From NCBI GenBank assembly GCA_016281335.1, contig JAEEIK010000036.1, positions 96,161-160,160 of the forward strand: 64,000 bases of DNA, given 5' to 3'. The position numbers and the translations under genes were made by a program. Shown piece by piece: positions 1 through 9,326 of this stretch. Numbering within the stretch: position 1 is the stretch's first letter; the number at the start of each line of letters is the position of its first letter. The notes under the pieces are model-generated. The model was not told where the DNA came from and ran no database searches. It saw only the letters and a list, made by a program, of their open reading frames with translations. This stretch comes from Lachnospiraceae bacterium. GTDB lineage: Bacteria; Bacillota; Clostridia; Lachnospirales; Lachnospiraceae.

Positions 1-2138
1 CTTTCCGTAAGGGTTGAAAGTATCTCATCAAGCTGTTCACGAAGGAGAGTAAATGCTGCCGCATCAGCGGGAACGGGAACATTATCATCCTTGATGAAAT
101 CACCGAGATGTGAATCTTCCTCCTCACCTATGGGAGTTTCCAGTGATACAGGCTCCTGAGATATCTTGAGTATCTCACGTACCCTTTCTTCAGGCATATC
201 CATCCTCTCGGCTATCTCTGCCGGGGACGGCTCCCTGCCCAGTTCCTGGAGCAGCTGTCTGTTTATCCTTATGATCTTATTGATCGTTTCAACCATATGC
301 ACCGGGATACGTATGGTACGCGCCTGATCTGCAATGGCTCTGGTTATTGCCTGACGTATCCACCATGTCGCATAGGTAGAGAACTTATAACCCTTGCGGT
401 AATCAAACTTTTCAACCGCTTTTATAAGTCCCAGGTTTCCTTCCTGTATAAGATCCAGGAAGAGCATTCCGCGGCCGACATAGCGCTTCGCTATACTTAC
501 AACGAGTCTTAAGTTCGCCTGGGACAGGTCTTTTCCTGCTTTCTGACCGGTCTCAACTATAGCCTCATTTGCAGCTATCTTCTTCTCAAGTTCAGCTTTT
601 TTCTTTTGAAGCTCCGCCGTCTTCTTTACGGTATTCTTTTTCGACTTGAGATCTTCCAGCTGCTTTTTGATATCCGCGAGCTTTTTCTTCTGATCCCTTA
701 ATCTGTCATTGGCTTCATAACCGGCTTCCATCTTTTTCGCAAGATCGATCTCATCTTCTGCGGAAAGAAGCTGCACACGGCCTATCTCCTTAAGGTACAT
801 CCTTACGGGATCTTCTATATTCGTTCCGTCTCCTGCAGCATTCTCAAGGTTCTCCAGATCAAGATCCACATCTATCTCGCCTTCCTCAAGTGCCAGTTCC
901 TCTTCGGGTATATCTTCGTCGTCGATCTGCTCAAGGCGAAGTATTATCTTATTTTTGTTCAGTGCATCCCAGATCTTATCAAACTGTTCCTCATCCAGAT
1001 TGAATTCCGAGAAAGTATCTATCACTTCCTGATACTCCGCAAAGCCTTTTTTCTTTGCTATGTTCAGGAGTTCCTTTAGTTTCTCATCAAAGTTTCCGGG
1101 AGCCATTTCTTCCGGATCTCTGTCCTCATCATTGATCTGAGGATCCGGAATAAGTTTTATCTCAGTTTTCTTTTCATGAGCAGCTTTTTTATCAGCTGCA
1201 TTCTTTTTTACGGGTTCTGCTTTCTTATTCATGTTCGTCTTCTTTACCGTTTCATTTTTCTTTTCTGTTTCATTTATCTTCACGTTTTCCGCTTTCTTAA
1301 CGCTTGCTTCTTTCTTGGGAGCTACGGACTTTTTCTCGGGAACCGCTTTCTTTGCCGTTGCATTTTTCTTTACATCTGCTGTCTTTTTAACGGACTCGGC
1401 TTTTTTTGTGTTCACCGCTTTCTTTACGGCTGTATTTTTCTTTGCAGGCATTGCCTTACTTACTGTTGCCGGCTTTTTTGCAGCTGCCGTTTTCTTTGCA
1501 GGCACTGCTTTCTTTACAGGCGCTGCCTTCTTCGCAGGAGCTGCTTTCTTTACAACCGCTGCCTTCTTTGCAGGCGTTGTCTTCTTTACCGCTGCCGCCT
1601 TCTTTGCAGGCGCCGCTTTCTTTACGGGCGTCACTTTCTTTGCGGGTGCCGCCTTCTTTACCGCTGATGTTTTCTTTGCGGGCACAGCCTTCTTTACCGC
1701 TGCCGCTTTCTTTGCGGGTGCCGCCTTCTTTACCGCTGCCGCTTTCTTCGCAGGAGCCGCTTTCTTTACGGGCACTGCCTTCTTTGCAGGAGCCGCTTTC
1801 TTTACGGGCACTGTCTTCTTTGCAGGTGCTGCTTTCTTTACAACTGCCGCCTTCTTAGCAACTGCAGTCTTCTTTACAGGCACCGCCTTTTTAGCAGGAG
1901 CTGCTTTCTTTACAGCTGCTGCCTTCTTCACAGGCGTTGTTTTCTTTACAACCGCTGCCTTCTTTGCAGGCACTGTTTTCTTTACTGCCGCCGCCTTCTT
2001 TGCAGGCGCTGCCTTCTTTACAACCGTGGCCTTCTTTACAGGCGCTGTTTTCTTTGCAGCTGCCTCTTTCTTTGCAGGCGCTGCTTTCTTTACAGGCGCT
2101 GCCTTCTTTGTATTCTTAGTGCTGTTCTTCTGGGCCAT
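1..2138 (-). CDS. rpoD: RNA polymerase primary sigma factor RpoD/SigA, C-terminus cut by window start, with ~325-aa Lys/Ala/Pro-rich N-terminal extension
   Basis: Minus frame is open from the window edge to ATG at 2138..2136 (not in the ORF track because it runs off the edge), with AAGGAGG RBS upstream. Translates to sigma70 motifs [78 protein letters not shown]-terminus is [30 protein letters not shown]... Confidence 0.96.
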   Translation of the reverse strand, partial: MAQKNSTKNTKKAAPVKKAAPAKKEAAAKKTAPVKKATVVKKAAPAKKAAAVKKTVPAKKAAVVKKTTPVKKAAAVKKAAPAKKAVPVKKTAVAKKAAVVKKAAPAKKTVPVKKAAPAKKAVPVKKAAPAKKAAAVKKAAPAKKAAAVKKAVPAKKTSAVKKAAPAKKVTPVKKAAPAKKAAAVKKTTPAKKAAVVKKAAPAKKAAPVKKAVPAKKTAAAKKPATVSKAMPAKKNTAVKKAVNTKKAESVKKTADVKKNATAKKAVPEKKSVAPKKEASVKKAENVKINETEKKNETVKKTNMNKKAEPVKKNAADKKAAHEKKTEIKLIPDPQINDEDRDPEEMAPGNFDEKLKELLNIAKKKGFAEYQEVIDTFSEFNLDEEQFDKIWDALNKNKIILRLEQIDDEDIPEEELALEEGEIDVDLDLENLENAAGDGTNIEDPVRMYLKEIGRVQLLSAEDEIDLAKKMEAGYEANDRLRDQKKKLADIKKQLEDLKSKKNTVKKTAELQKKKAELEKKIAANEAIVETGQKAGKDLSQANLRLVVSIAKRYVGRGMLFLDLIQEGNLGLIKAVEKFDYRKGYKFSTYATWWIRQAITRAIADQARTIRIPVHMVETINKIIRINRQLLQELGREPSPAEIAERMDMPEERVREILKISQEPVSLETPIGEEEDSHLGDFIKDDNVPVPADAAAFTLLREQLDEILSTLTE
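1435..2109 (-). repeat. Degenerate 18-bp tandem repeat encoding KKAxPA-KKAxxV hexapeptides inside rpoD
   Basis: Repeated ctttctttrcaggcgctgcc-type units read directly on + strand, six-codon period on minus strand. Confidence 0.93.
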
Positions 2139-2152
2139 TTGATATCTCCTCC

Positions 2153-3925
2153 TTATAAACGGCCTGCCCGCCGCAGGTTTTCCAAGACTTTCTTCTTCTC
2201 AACCATTTTTTTGATGTCTTCGGCTCCTCCGGCCTCCGACCTGGATTTGTTAAGGCTTTCTTCCTTTACCCTGACTACGATCTCATAAAAAGCTTTTTCT
2301 TTTTCTGCCTCAGTATCCAGCGCAGAAAGTTTCGTGTGGAATATTTCCGATACCCTCTGCTGCTCCTCTATCTCATCAAAGAGATCCATTATCGCAGCCG
2401 GGTCCGTTTTACCGCTCTCAAGCTGTTCCAGTATACTTTCCGCTACCTTCCGGTAAAGGGGATCGATAAAGTCCTCCACGCTTATCCGATCCTTTATCTT
2501 CTTATATTTCTCCGGTTCCTCAGTCAGCCATGTCAGAAGCAGCCTCTGGGCATACCCATCCGGATCGTCATCCCCGGACTTTGAAACAGGTTCAATGAAC
2601 TCAGTGCTCACCTCCACCCGTTCTCTCTTAAGTCCTCTTTTGGTAGCCATGGCAAAAAGCAGCTTCTTTAAGCCGTCTTCGGATATCCGGTATTCTTCAC
2701 ATACCGCATGCAGGTAATTATCCCGCTCCAATTCTTCTTCAAAATCCAGAAGTTTACTCGCTATTTCTCTTTGGAATTCCGTCTTCTGCGCGGGATCATT
2801 AAAATTGAAGCTGTCCCGCAGCACTTTTATCTCAAACATAAAGCCGTTTCCGGCATTGTTTATCCTCTCTTCAAAGGCTTCCCGCCCCTCTGCTTTTATA
2901 AACTCATCGGGATCCTTATAGGGTTTCAGGCTTATGACTCTTCCGTTCATTCCGCAATCACGGAGTATCCTTATGGCTTTCAGAGCAGCCCCTACTCCCG
3001 CTCCGTCACTGTCATAAGCTAAAAGTATATCTCTTGAAAAACGCTTGAGTATCATCGCCTGTTCAGGCGTAAATGCCGTTCCGAGAGATGCCACTGCCTG
3101 ATTGAATCCTGCCTGATGCATGGCTATCACATCCATATAGCCTTCGCAGAGTATAAAGTTGTCGCTTCTCGAACTTCTGGCAAAATTCAAGCCGTATAAG
3201 TTATTTCTTTTCTCAAAGACCGGTGTTTCCTGGGAATTAAGATATTTCGGCTTTGCATCCCCCATCACACGGCCGCCAAAGGCTATAACTTTATTATTGG
3301 CATCCGATATAGGAAACATCACCCGGTTGATAAAGCGGTCACGCATTCCTTCTTTTTCACCGAATACGCCAAGTCCCGCCTCTCTTATCAGTTCATCATC
3401 ATAGTCTTTGCTCTTTAAATACTTCACCAGATCATCAGAGTACTGCAGTGCATAACCCAGTCCGAATTTATGCATCGTCTCTTCCGTCAGTCCGCGGCTT
3501 TTAAAGTAATTCAGCCCCAGTTCTCCGCCCTGGTTTCTGAGTCTGTAATAAAAATAGGTTGCGGCAGTCTTGTTTATATCGTAAAGGCACTGTTTCTTTG
3601 CCGCCTTCTTTTTCATCTCCTCCGTCATTTCCACTTCCGGAAGTTTTATGCCGGCGCGGTCTGCCAGAACTTTCATCGCCTCCTGAAAAGTGTAATTCTC
3701 ATACATTCGCACGAAGGTGATCACATTTCCGCCGGCATGACAGCCGAAACAGTGAAACATCTTTTTGGAAGGCGATACGGAAAAGGAAGGTGATTTTTCA
3801 TTATGAAACGGACACAAGCCAAAATAGTTGCTGCCCTGCTTTTTCAGCTGTACATGCTGAGAGATGACATCAACTATATCGTTCCTGTCCCTGACTTCCT
3901 GTATGATCTCTTCAGGATAATACAT
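2153..3925 (-). CDS. dnaG: DNA primase DnaG
   Basis: [62 protein letters not shown] zinc-binding N-terminus and TOPRIM domain. Start chosen at the internal ATG (3925) just past the dgt stop instead of the ORF-track start 3967. Confidence 0.96.
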   Translation of the reverse strand: MYYPEEIIQEVRDRNDIVDVISQHVQLKKQGSNYFGLCPFHNEKSPSFSVSPSKKMFHCFGCHAGGNVITFVRMYENYTFQEAMKVLADRAGIKLPEVEMTEEMKKKAAKKQCLYDINKTAATYFYYRLRNQGGELGLNYFKSRGLTEETMHKFGLGYALQYSDDLVKYLKSKDYDDELIREAGLGVFGEKEGMRDRFINRVMFPISDANNKVIAFGGRVMGDAKPKYLNSQETPVFEKRNNLYGLNFARSSRSDNFILCEGYMDVIAMHQAGFNQAVASLGTAFTPEQAMILKRFSRDILLAYDSDGAGVGAALKAIRILRDCGMNGRVISLKPYKDPDEFIKAEGREAFEERINNAGNGFMFEIKVLRDSFNFNDPAQKTEFQREIASKLLDFEEELERDNYLHAVCEEYRISEDGLKKLLFAMATKRGLKRERVEVSTEFIEPVSKSGDDDPDGYAQRLLLTWLTEEPEKYKKIKDRISVEDFIDPLYRKVAESILEQLESGKTDPAAIMDLFDEIEEQQRVSEIFHTKLSALDTEAEKEKAFYEIVVRVKEESLNKSRSEAGGAEDIKKMVEKKKVLENLRRAGRL

Positions 3926-3926
3926 A

Positions 3927-4934
3927 TCACATTCCCTGCCATGATTTGGGAACAAACAGATCCTCATATACCGTTATGGCATGGTGATCCGTCATGGATG
4001 CGATATGATCGCATACCACCCTTTCCTTTGTCTCTCCCCGCTCCAGCAGCTTCTTAAGCTCTGCGGGGAGCGCATCTATATTGTGGGTGTAATATTCAAA
4101 TAAAGTTTTTACCAGGGATTCCGCCTTTGACTCCTCCCCTTTGACCACAGGGTTTTGGTAAACATTTACAAACATAAAGTTGCGCATGTCTATCATGGCT
4201 TTTTCCACTTCGGGAGACATGCATATCCTGTCTTTTCCCCGACTCTCCGAAATGATATTGTGGATCAGCTTATCCAGTCTTTCCTTGGTGGTCATGCCAA
4301 GCACCCTGCCTATCTCTTCGGGTACATCCTTATCGGTAAGCACACCCGCTCTTATGGCATCATCCATATCATGATGGATATAGGCAAGTTTATCGGACAG
4401 TCTCACGATCTGCCCTTCTACAGTAAAAGGCATGCTCTTCATCTGATGGTTTCTCATGCCGTCCAGCACTTCCAGCGTAAGATTCAGGCCTTCACCGTCT
4501 CTCTCCAGCACATCTACCACTCTTACCGACTGCTCATTATGTTCGAAGCCGTAAGGGCATATCTCATCCAGCGCCCTCTCCCCCGCATGTCCGAAAGGTG
4601 TATGTCCCAGATCATGACCGTTGGCTATGGCTTCCACCAGTTCCTCATTCATACGCAGAGCCCTGGCTATAGTCCTTGCTATCTGCGACACTTCAAGAGT
4701 GTGCGTAAGCCTTGTCCTGTAATGATCTCCTTCAGGGTTTAAGAATACCTGGGTCTTGTCCTTCAGGCGCCTGAAAGCTTTTGAATGAACGATCCTGTCC
4801 CTGTCCCTCTGATATACGGGCCTGATATCACAGGGTTCCTCCGGTTTCTTCCTGCCCCTGCTGTTTTCAGACAGTGACGCAAATTCACTCAGATTCTCTC
4901 TTTCCGCTTTTTCCAGTTCTTCCCTTATCAGCAT
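3927..4934 (-). CDS. dgt: dGTPase-like HD-domain triphosphohydrolase
   Basis: RDRDRIVHSKAFRRLKDKTQVFLNPEGDHYRTRLTHTLEVSQIARTIARAL...HDLGHTPFGHAGE. Confidence 0.93.
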   Translation of the reverse strand: MLIREELEKAERENLSEFASLSENSRGRKKPEEPCDIRPVYQRDRDRIVHSKAFRRLKDKTQVFLNPEGDHYRTRLTHTLEVSQIARTIARALRMNEELVEAIANGHDLGHTPFGHAGERALDEICPYGFEHNEQSVRVVDVLERDGEGLNLTLEVLDGMRNHQMKSMPFTVEGQIVRLSDKLAYIHHDMDDAIRAGVLTDKDVPEEIGRVLGMTTKERLDKLIHNIISESRGKDRICMSPEVEKAMIDMRNFMFVNVYQNPVVKGEESKAESLVKTLFEYYTHNIDALPAELKKLLERGETKERVVCDHIASMTDHHAITVYEDLFVPKSWQGM

Positions 4935-7900
4935 TATTTAAAATACTCCACTCCTGATTCGAATATCTGCATATCCTGTTCGCCGTAGATGTTTACTGCA
5001 ACTCCCTGATCACGTCTCTCGGCATGAGCCATCTTACCGAAGCATCTTCCGTCCGGTGAAGTGATGCCCTCCACGGCTCCCATGGAACCGTTGATATTCC
5101 AGTATTCATCCATGGTCACATTTCCTTCGGTATCACAGTAGCGCGTTGCTATCTGACCGTTATCGGCAAGTTTCTTAAGCACATCTGCCGGTGCCACGAA
5201 TCTTCCTTCACCATGGGAAGCCGGAACAGTATAGACCTTTCCGAGACCGGCTTTTTGTAACCATGGACTCTTATCGGATACCACTCTCGTGTATGCCATT
5301 TTAGAGATATGTCTGTTTATCGTATTGAAAGTAAGCGTAGGTGAAAGCTCATTCTGTCCGCATATCCTTCCTTCCGGAACCAGTCCCAGTTTTATCAATG
5401 CCTGGAAGCCGTTACAGATACCCAGCGCCAGGCCGTCTCTTTCATTAAGCAGCTTCTCTACCGCTTCCTTCATCTTCTCGTTTCTGAAAGCTGTTGCAAA
5501 GAATTTAGCGCTTCCATCCGGTTCGTCACCTGCCGAAAAACCGCCGGGGAACATTATTATCTGCGCATTGTTTATCTCTGCCGCAAAGGCTTCGGCGCTT
5601 TCCCTTATATCCTCTGCATTTTGGTTGGTGAACACCCTTACCACCGCATAAGCGCCGGCTCTTTCAAAAGCTCTCGCACTGTCATATTCACAGTTCGTAC
5701 CCGGGAACACCGGAATAAATACCGTGGGTTTTGCCACCTTGTTCTTGCAGATATAAACCGTATCAGAGTGAACATCGGTGAATTCCACCTTCTCATCTTT
5801 TTCAACTCCGGCTACAGAAGGGAATACCTTTTCAAGTGTGGATGCCCAGGCATTCTCAAGTTCCGCCTGTCCGAGCTTCATATCAGCATGAATAAATTCT
5901 CCGCTTGTCACGGTACCGATGAGCTTTACACAATACTCTATTTCAGCATTAGCCTCATCCTTCATGAAGTTTTCCGCATCACTCTCTTCCATTTCCAGAA
6001 GCAGATCACCCATGCGGTTTATAAAGAGCTCCTCACTCTCAAGTTCTTTGTCAAGTTCTGCTCCGAGTCCGTTACCGAAGCCCATCTTGGCAACAGCAGC
6101 AGCAATACCGCCGGCATCCATTGACCATGCAGCTTTTACCTTACCTGCCTTGATCTGTGCATGTACAGCGGCGAATATGTCCATCGCCTCTTTGTATACG
6201 GGTACATCATATTCATCTCTCGGTATCTGTATATGTACCAGCTTATCCCCGGCCTTTTTGAATTCGGGAGTAAGCACATCGCTTATCTCATCCACATCAA
6301 CAGCAAAGCTTACCAGTGTAGGCGGAACATCTATATGATTGAAAGTTCCCGACATGGAATCCTTGCCGCCTATGGATGCCAGGCCGAAGCCGAGCTGCGC
6401 ATCATATGCGCCGAGCAATGCCGCAAAAGGCTGGCTCCAGCGGGCCGGATCTTCACTCATCCTTCTGAAGTATTCCTGGAAAGTGAAATGTATCTTTTTA
6501 TAGTCACCACCTGCGGCAACTATCTTTGAAACCGATGAAAGCACCGCATATATAGCTCCGTGATACGGGCTGAAGCTTGACAGATAAGGATCGAAGCCGT
6601 AGCTCATCATGGTCACGGTATCCGAAGAATCGGTTCCGCTCATGGGCAGTTTCGCCACCATGGTCTGAGTCTCTGTAAGCTGAAGCTTGCCGCCGTAAGG
6701 CATCAGCACACTTGCCGCTCCGATAGAAGAGTCAAACATCTCCACGAGACCTTTCTGCGAGCATTCGTTAAGATCGGACAGGGTCGCGATCCAGGCCCCT
6801 TTCTCATCCCCGGCCTTAAGACATTCTTCCGCTTTCTTACTAGCCACTTTATCCAGCGGATTATTCTCCTTGTCGGGAACATCCACCTTCACGCTGCACT
6901 CCTGATGAGCGCCGTTGGTATCAAGGAAAGCCCTTGAAAGATTTACTATATCCCTGCCTCTCCACTTAAGCACGAGCCTGGGTTCTTTTGTTACAGTCGC
7001 AACGCTTGTTGCCTCAAGGTTTTCCTCTGCCGCATACTTCATGAAACTGTCCACGTCCTTTGGATCGATCACAACAGCCATTCTCTCCTGGGACTCGGAT
7101 ATGGCAAGTTCCGTTCCGTCCAGTCCGGCATACTTCTTGGGCACCTTATCAAGATCCACGGTAAGCCCGTCTGCAAGCTCACCTATCGCAACCGACACGC
7201 CGCCGGCGCCGAAATCATTACACTTCTTTATCAGCTTACTTACTTCAGGTCTTCTGAACAGCCTCTGAAGTTTTCTCTCCGTAGGTGCATTACCCTTCTG
7301 CACTTCCGCGCCGCAGACTTCTATCGACTGCTCGGTGTGAACCTTAGAAGAGCCTGTTGCTCCACCGCAGCCGTCCCTTCCTGTCCTTCCGCCGAGAAGT
7401 ATGATAACATCCCCGGGATCGGAAGTGAGTCTCATCACGTTCTTCCTGGGAGCCGCTCCCATAACGGCACCGATCTCCATACGCTTCGCAACGTAATCGG
7501 GATGGTATATTTCTTTAACGTAACCTGTAGCCAGTCCTATCTGGTTACCGTATGAAGAATAGCCCGCAGCCGCGCCGCGCACCAGCTTCTTCTGGGGCAG
7601 CTTGCCCTTTATCGTATCGCCTACACTTACTCTCGGATCCGCTGCACCGGTGATCCTCATTGCCTGATATACATATGATCTTCCCGAAAGCGGATCTCTG
7701 ATGGCTCCGCCGAGGCAGGTAGCAGCACCTCCGAAAGGCTCTATTTCGGTAGGATGGTTGTGGGTCTCATTCTTAAAGCTTATAAGCCACTCTTCTGTGT
7801 AAGGGCTGGTACCGTCTCCGGGCTTTATCTCCACGGGAACGACTATGGAGCAGGCATTTATCTCATCGCTGACTTCCATATCCTTAAGCACACCGTCGGC

Positions 7901-8767
7901 TTTCAGTTTTTTCATTGCTATAAGAGCCAGATCCATCAGGCAGACATACTTGTCATCCCTGTCTCCGTAAAGTTCATTTCTGGTATCCAGATAACTTAAA
8001 TAGCTGGTCTCCAGCGGAGTGCGGTAATAACCTTCACCGAATTCCACGTTCTTCAGTTCCGTTGCAAAAGTCGTATGCCTGCAGTGATCGGACCAGTAGG
8101 TATCCAGCACTCTTATTTCGGTGATCGAGGGATCCCTCTTTTCCTCATCCCTGAAATAATTCTGAATGTGCTTGAAATCCGCTTTGGTCATTGCCAATCC
8201 AAGACTGTCATACAGCGAATATAATTCCTTCTCCTCAAGATCCTTGAAACCGTCAAACACGGCCACATCCGCAGGATCCTCGTAATTAACCTTAAGGCTC
8301 TCGGGCTTTACCTCATCAACTTCCCTTGAATCAACGGGGTTGATGCAGTATGCTTTGATCCTTTCAAATTCATCGTCTGAAATGTCGCCGCTAAGAACGT
8401 ATGTTACGGCTGTCTTTATGATGCACTCTTCATCCTCTTTCAAAAAGCGGATGCACTGCTCTGCAGAATCTGCCCTCTGGTCGAACTGTCCCGGCAGATA
8501 CTCCACCGAGAATACTCTCTCTCCGTCTTTAACGGGAAGTTTTTCTTCGAAAAGCTTATCAACGGGCGGCTCCGAGAACACCGTTCCCAGCGCTTCTTTG
8601 TAGGTCTCATCGCTGATGTTCTCTACATCATAACGGATGTATACCTTCACTCCCGTGATCTTCCTGATACCCAGGTAATCTCTTATATCGACAAAGAGCT
8701 CCCTGTCCTTAACCGCATAGTTCTCCTTTTTTGTGACGTAAATACGTCTTACTGTACCCATAGCCAT
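4934..8767 (-). CDS. purL: Phosphoribosylformylglycinamidine synthase, single-chain form with C-terminal glutaminase domain
   Basis: 1277 aa; SDHCRHTTF, ETHNHPTEIEPFGGAATCLGG, C-terminal FPGTNCEYDSARAF...ALGICNGFQAL. Confidence 0.95.
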   Translation of the reverse strand: MAMGTVRRIYVTKKENYAVKDRELFVDIRDYLGIRKITGVKVYIRYDVENISDETYKEALGTVFSEPPVDKLFEEKLPVKDGERVFSVEYLPGQFDQRADSAEQCIRFLKEDEECIIKTAVTYVLSGDISDDEFERIKAYCINPVDSREVDEVKPESLKVNYEDPADVAVFDGFKDLEEKELYSLYDSLGLAMTKADFKHIQNYFRDEEKRDPSITEIRVLDTYWSDHCRHTTFATELKNVEFGEGYYRTPLETSYLSYLDTRNELYGDRDDKYVCLMDLALIAMKKLKADGVLKDMEVSDEINACSIVVPVEIKPGDGTSPYTEEWLISFKNETHNHPTEIEPFGGAATCLGGAIRDPLSGRSYVYQAMRITGAADPRVSVGDTIKGKLPQKKLVRGAAAGYSSYGNQIGLATGYVKEIYHPDYVAKRMEIGAVMGAAPRKNVMRLTSDPGDVIILLGGRTGRDGCGGATGSSKVHTEQSIEVCGAEVQKGNAPTERKLQRLFRRPEVSKLIKKCNDFGAGGVSVAIGELADGLTVDLDKVPKKYAGLDGTELAISESQERMAVVIDPKDVDSFMKYAAEENLEATSVATVTKEPRLVLKWRGRDIVNLSRAFLDTNGAHQECSVKVDVPDKENNPLDKVASKKAEECLKAGDEKGAWIATLSDLNECSQKGLVEMFDSSIGAASVLMPYGGKLQLTETQTMVAKLPMSGTDSSDTVTMMSYGFDPYLSSFSPYHGAIYAVLSSVSKIVAAGGDYKKIHFTFQEYFRRMSEDPARWSQPFAALLGAYDAQLGFGLASIGGKDSMSGTFNHIDVPPTLVSFAVDVDEISDVLTPEFKKAGDKLVHIQIPRDEYDVPVYKEAMDIFAAVHAQIKAGKVKAAWSMDAGGIAAAVAKMGFGNGLGAELDKELESEELFINRMGDLLLEMEESDAENFMKDEANAEIEYCVKLIGTVTSGEFIHADMKLGQAELENAWASTLEKVFPSVAGVEKDEKVEFTDVHSDTVYICKNKVAKPTVFIPVFPGTNCEYDSARAFERAGAYAVVRVFTNQNAEDIRESAEAFAAEINNAQIIMFPGGFSAGDEPDGSAKFFATAFRNEKMKEAVEKLLNERDGLALGICNGFQALIKLGLVPEGRICGQNELSPTLTFNTINRHISKMAYTRVVSDKSPWLQKAGLGKVYTVPASHGEGRFVAPADVLKKLADNGQIATRYCDTEGNVTMDEYWNINGSMGAVEGITSPDGRCFGKMAHAERRDQGVAVNIYGEQDMQIFESGVEYFK

Positions 8768-8858
8768 CCTTTCTTCTTCTGCTTATTATGCCGTTGTCCT
8801 CACAACACCAACATATTATTATACCCGAATTTACACTTTCTGTCTATATTACCTGCTT

Positions 8859-9311
8859 TCAGTAACTCCAGAATTCAATTAATTCCTTCATCTTTTTTAC
8901 GGCTTCGTACATGATCCCGTTTTTCGCGCCCTCGGTCCACATGCGCGCCTGGGTCTGCCCTTTCAGTATGTACTTGGAAAGTATTGCCCCCAGAACTTCT
9001 ATCTCCATGATCTGGGTGCGCTCTATCTGACGGCGTTCATCATTCTCATCCCGCATATTATACCGTCTGTAGACATACATGTAATTCCTGTCCATAAAAG
9101 ACGTCTTCTGTGCGCACTTAATGAAATTCATCAGTCCGGAATCATAGGTAGGTACCTGTATGGTGGTCTTCTTCCCTTCTCCCGGATCATAGGAAGAACC
9201 TGCCTCGGTTCCTTTCTTGCTCTCCAGGTAATCAAGATATCTGGAGAGTTCCTTCACATCTGCTTTGTACTTCTCCACCTTTTCGCTTATGCCTGCTTTC
9301 ATTTCCGGCAT
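8859..9311 (-). CDS. Uncharacterised 150-aa protein
   Basis: Intact ORF downstream of and co-directional with the hybrid kinase; no motif recognised with confidence. Confidence 0.7.
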   Translation of the reverse strand: MPEMKAGISEKVEKYKADVKELSRYLDYLESKKGTEAGSSYDPGEGKKTTIQVPTYDSGLMNFIKCAQKTSFMDRNYMYVYRRYNMRDENDERRQIERTQIMEIEVLGAILSKYILKGQTQARMWTEGAKNGIMYEAVKKMKELIEFWSY

Positions 9312-9326
9312 GCTTACTTCACCTCC

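Noticed and set aside
1231-2142. Long + strand ORF ([14 protein letters not shown]...)
   Set aside because: Antisense shadow of the Lys/Ala-rich rpoD repeat; no RBS and no credible protein
4155-4742. Many 60-250 aa ORFs antisense to dgt, purL, folC, glgB, addA, addB and others
   Set aside because: Opposite strand of well-supported conserved genes, no motifs or RBS; frame shadows
8768-8858. Purine or other riboswitch upstream of purL
   Set aside because: Gap of ~90 nt has no recognisable purine, PRPP or ppGpp aptamer core
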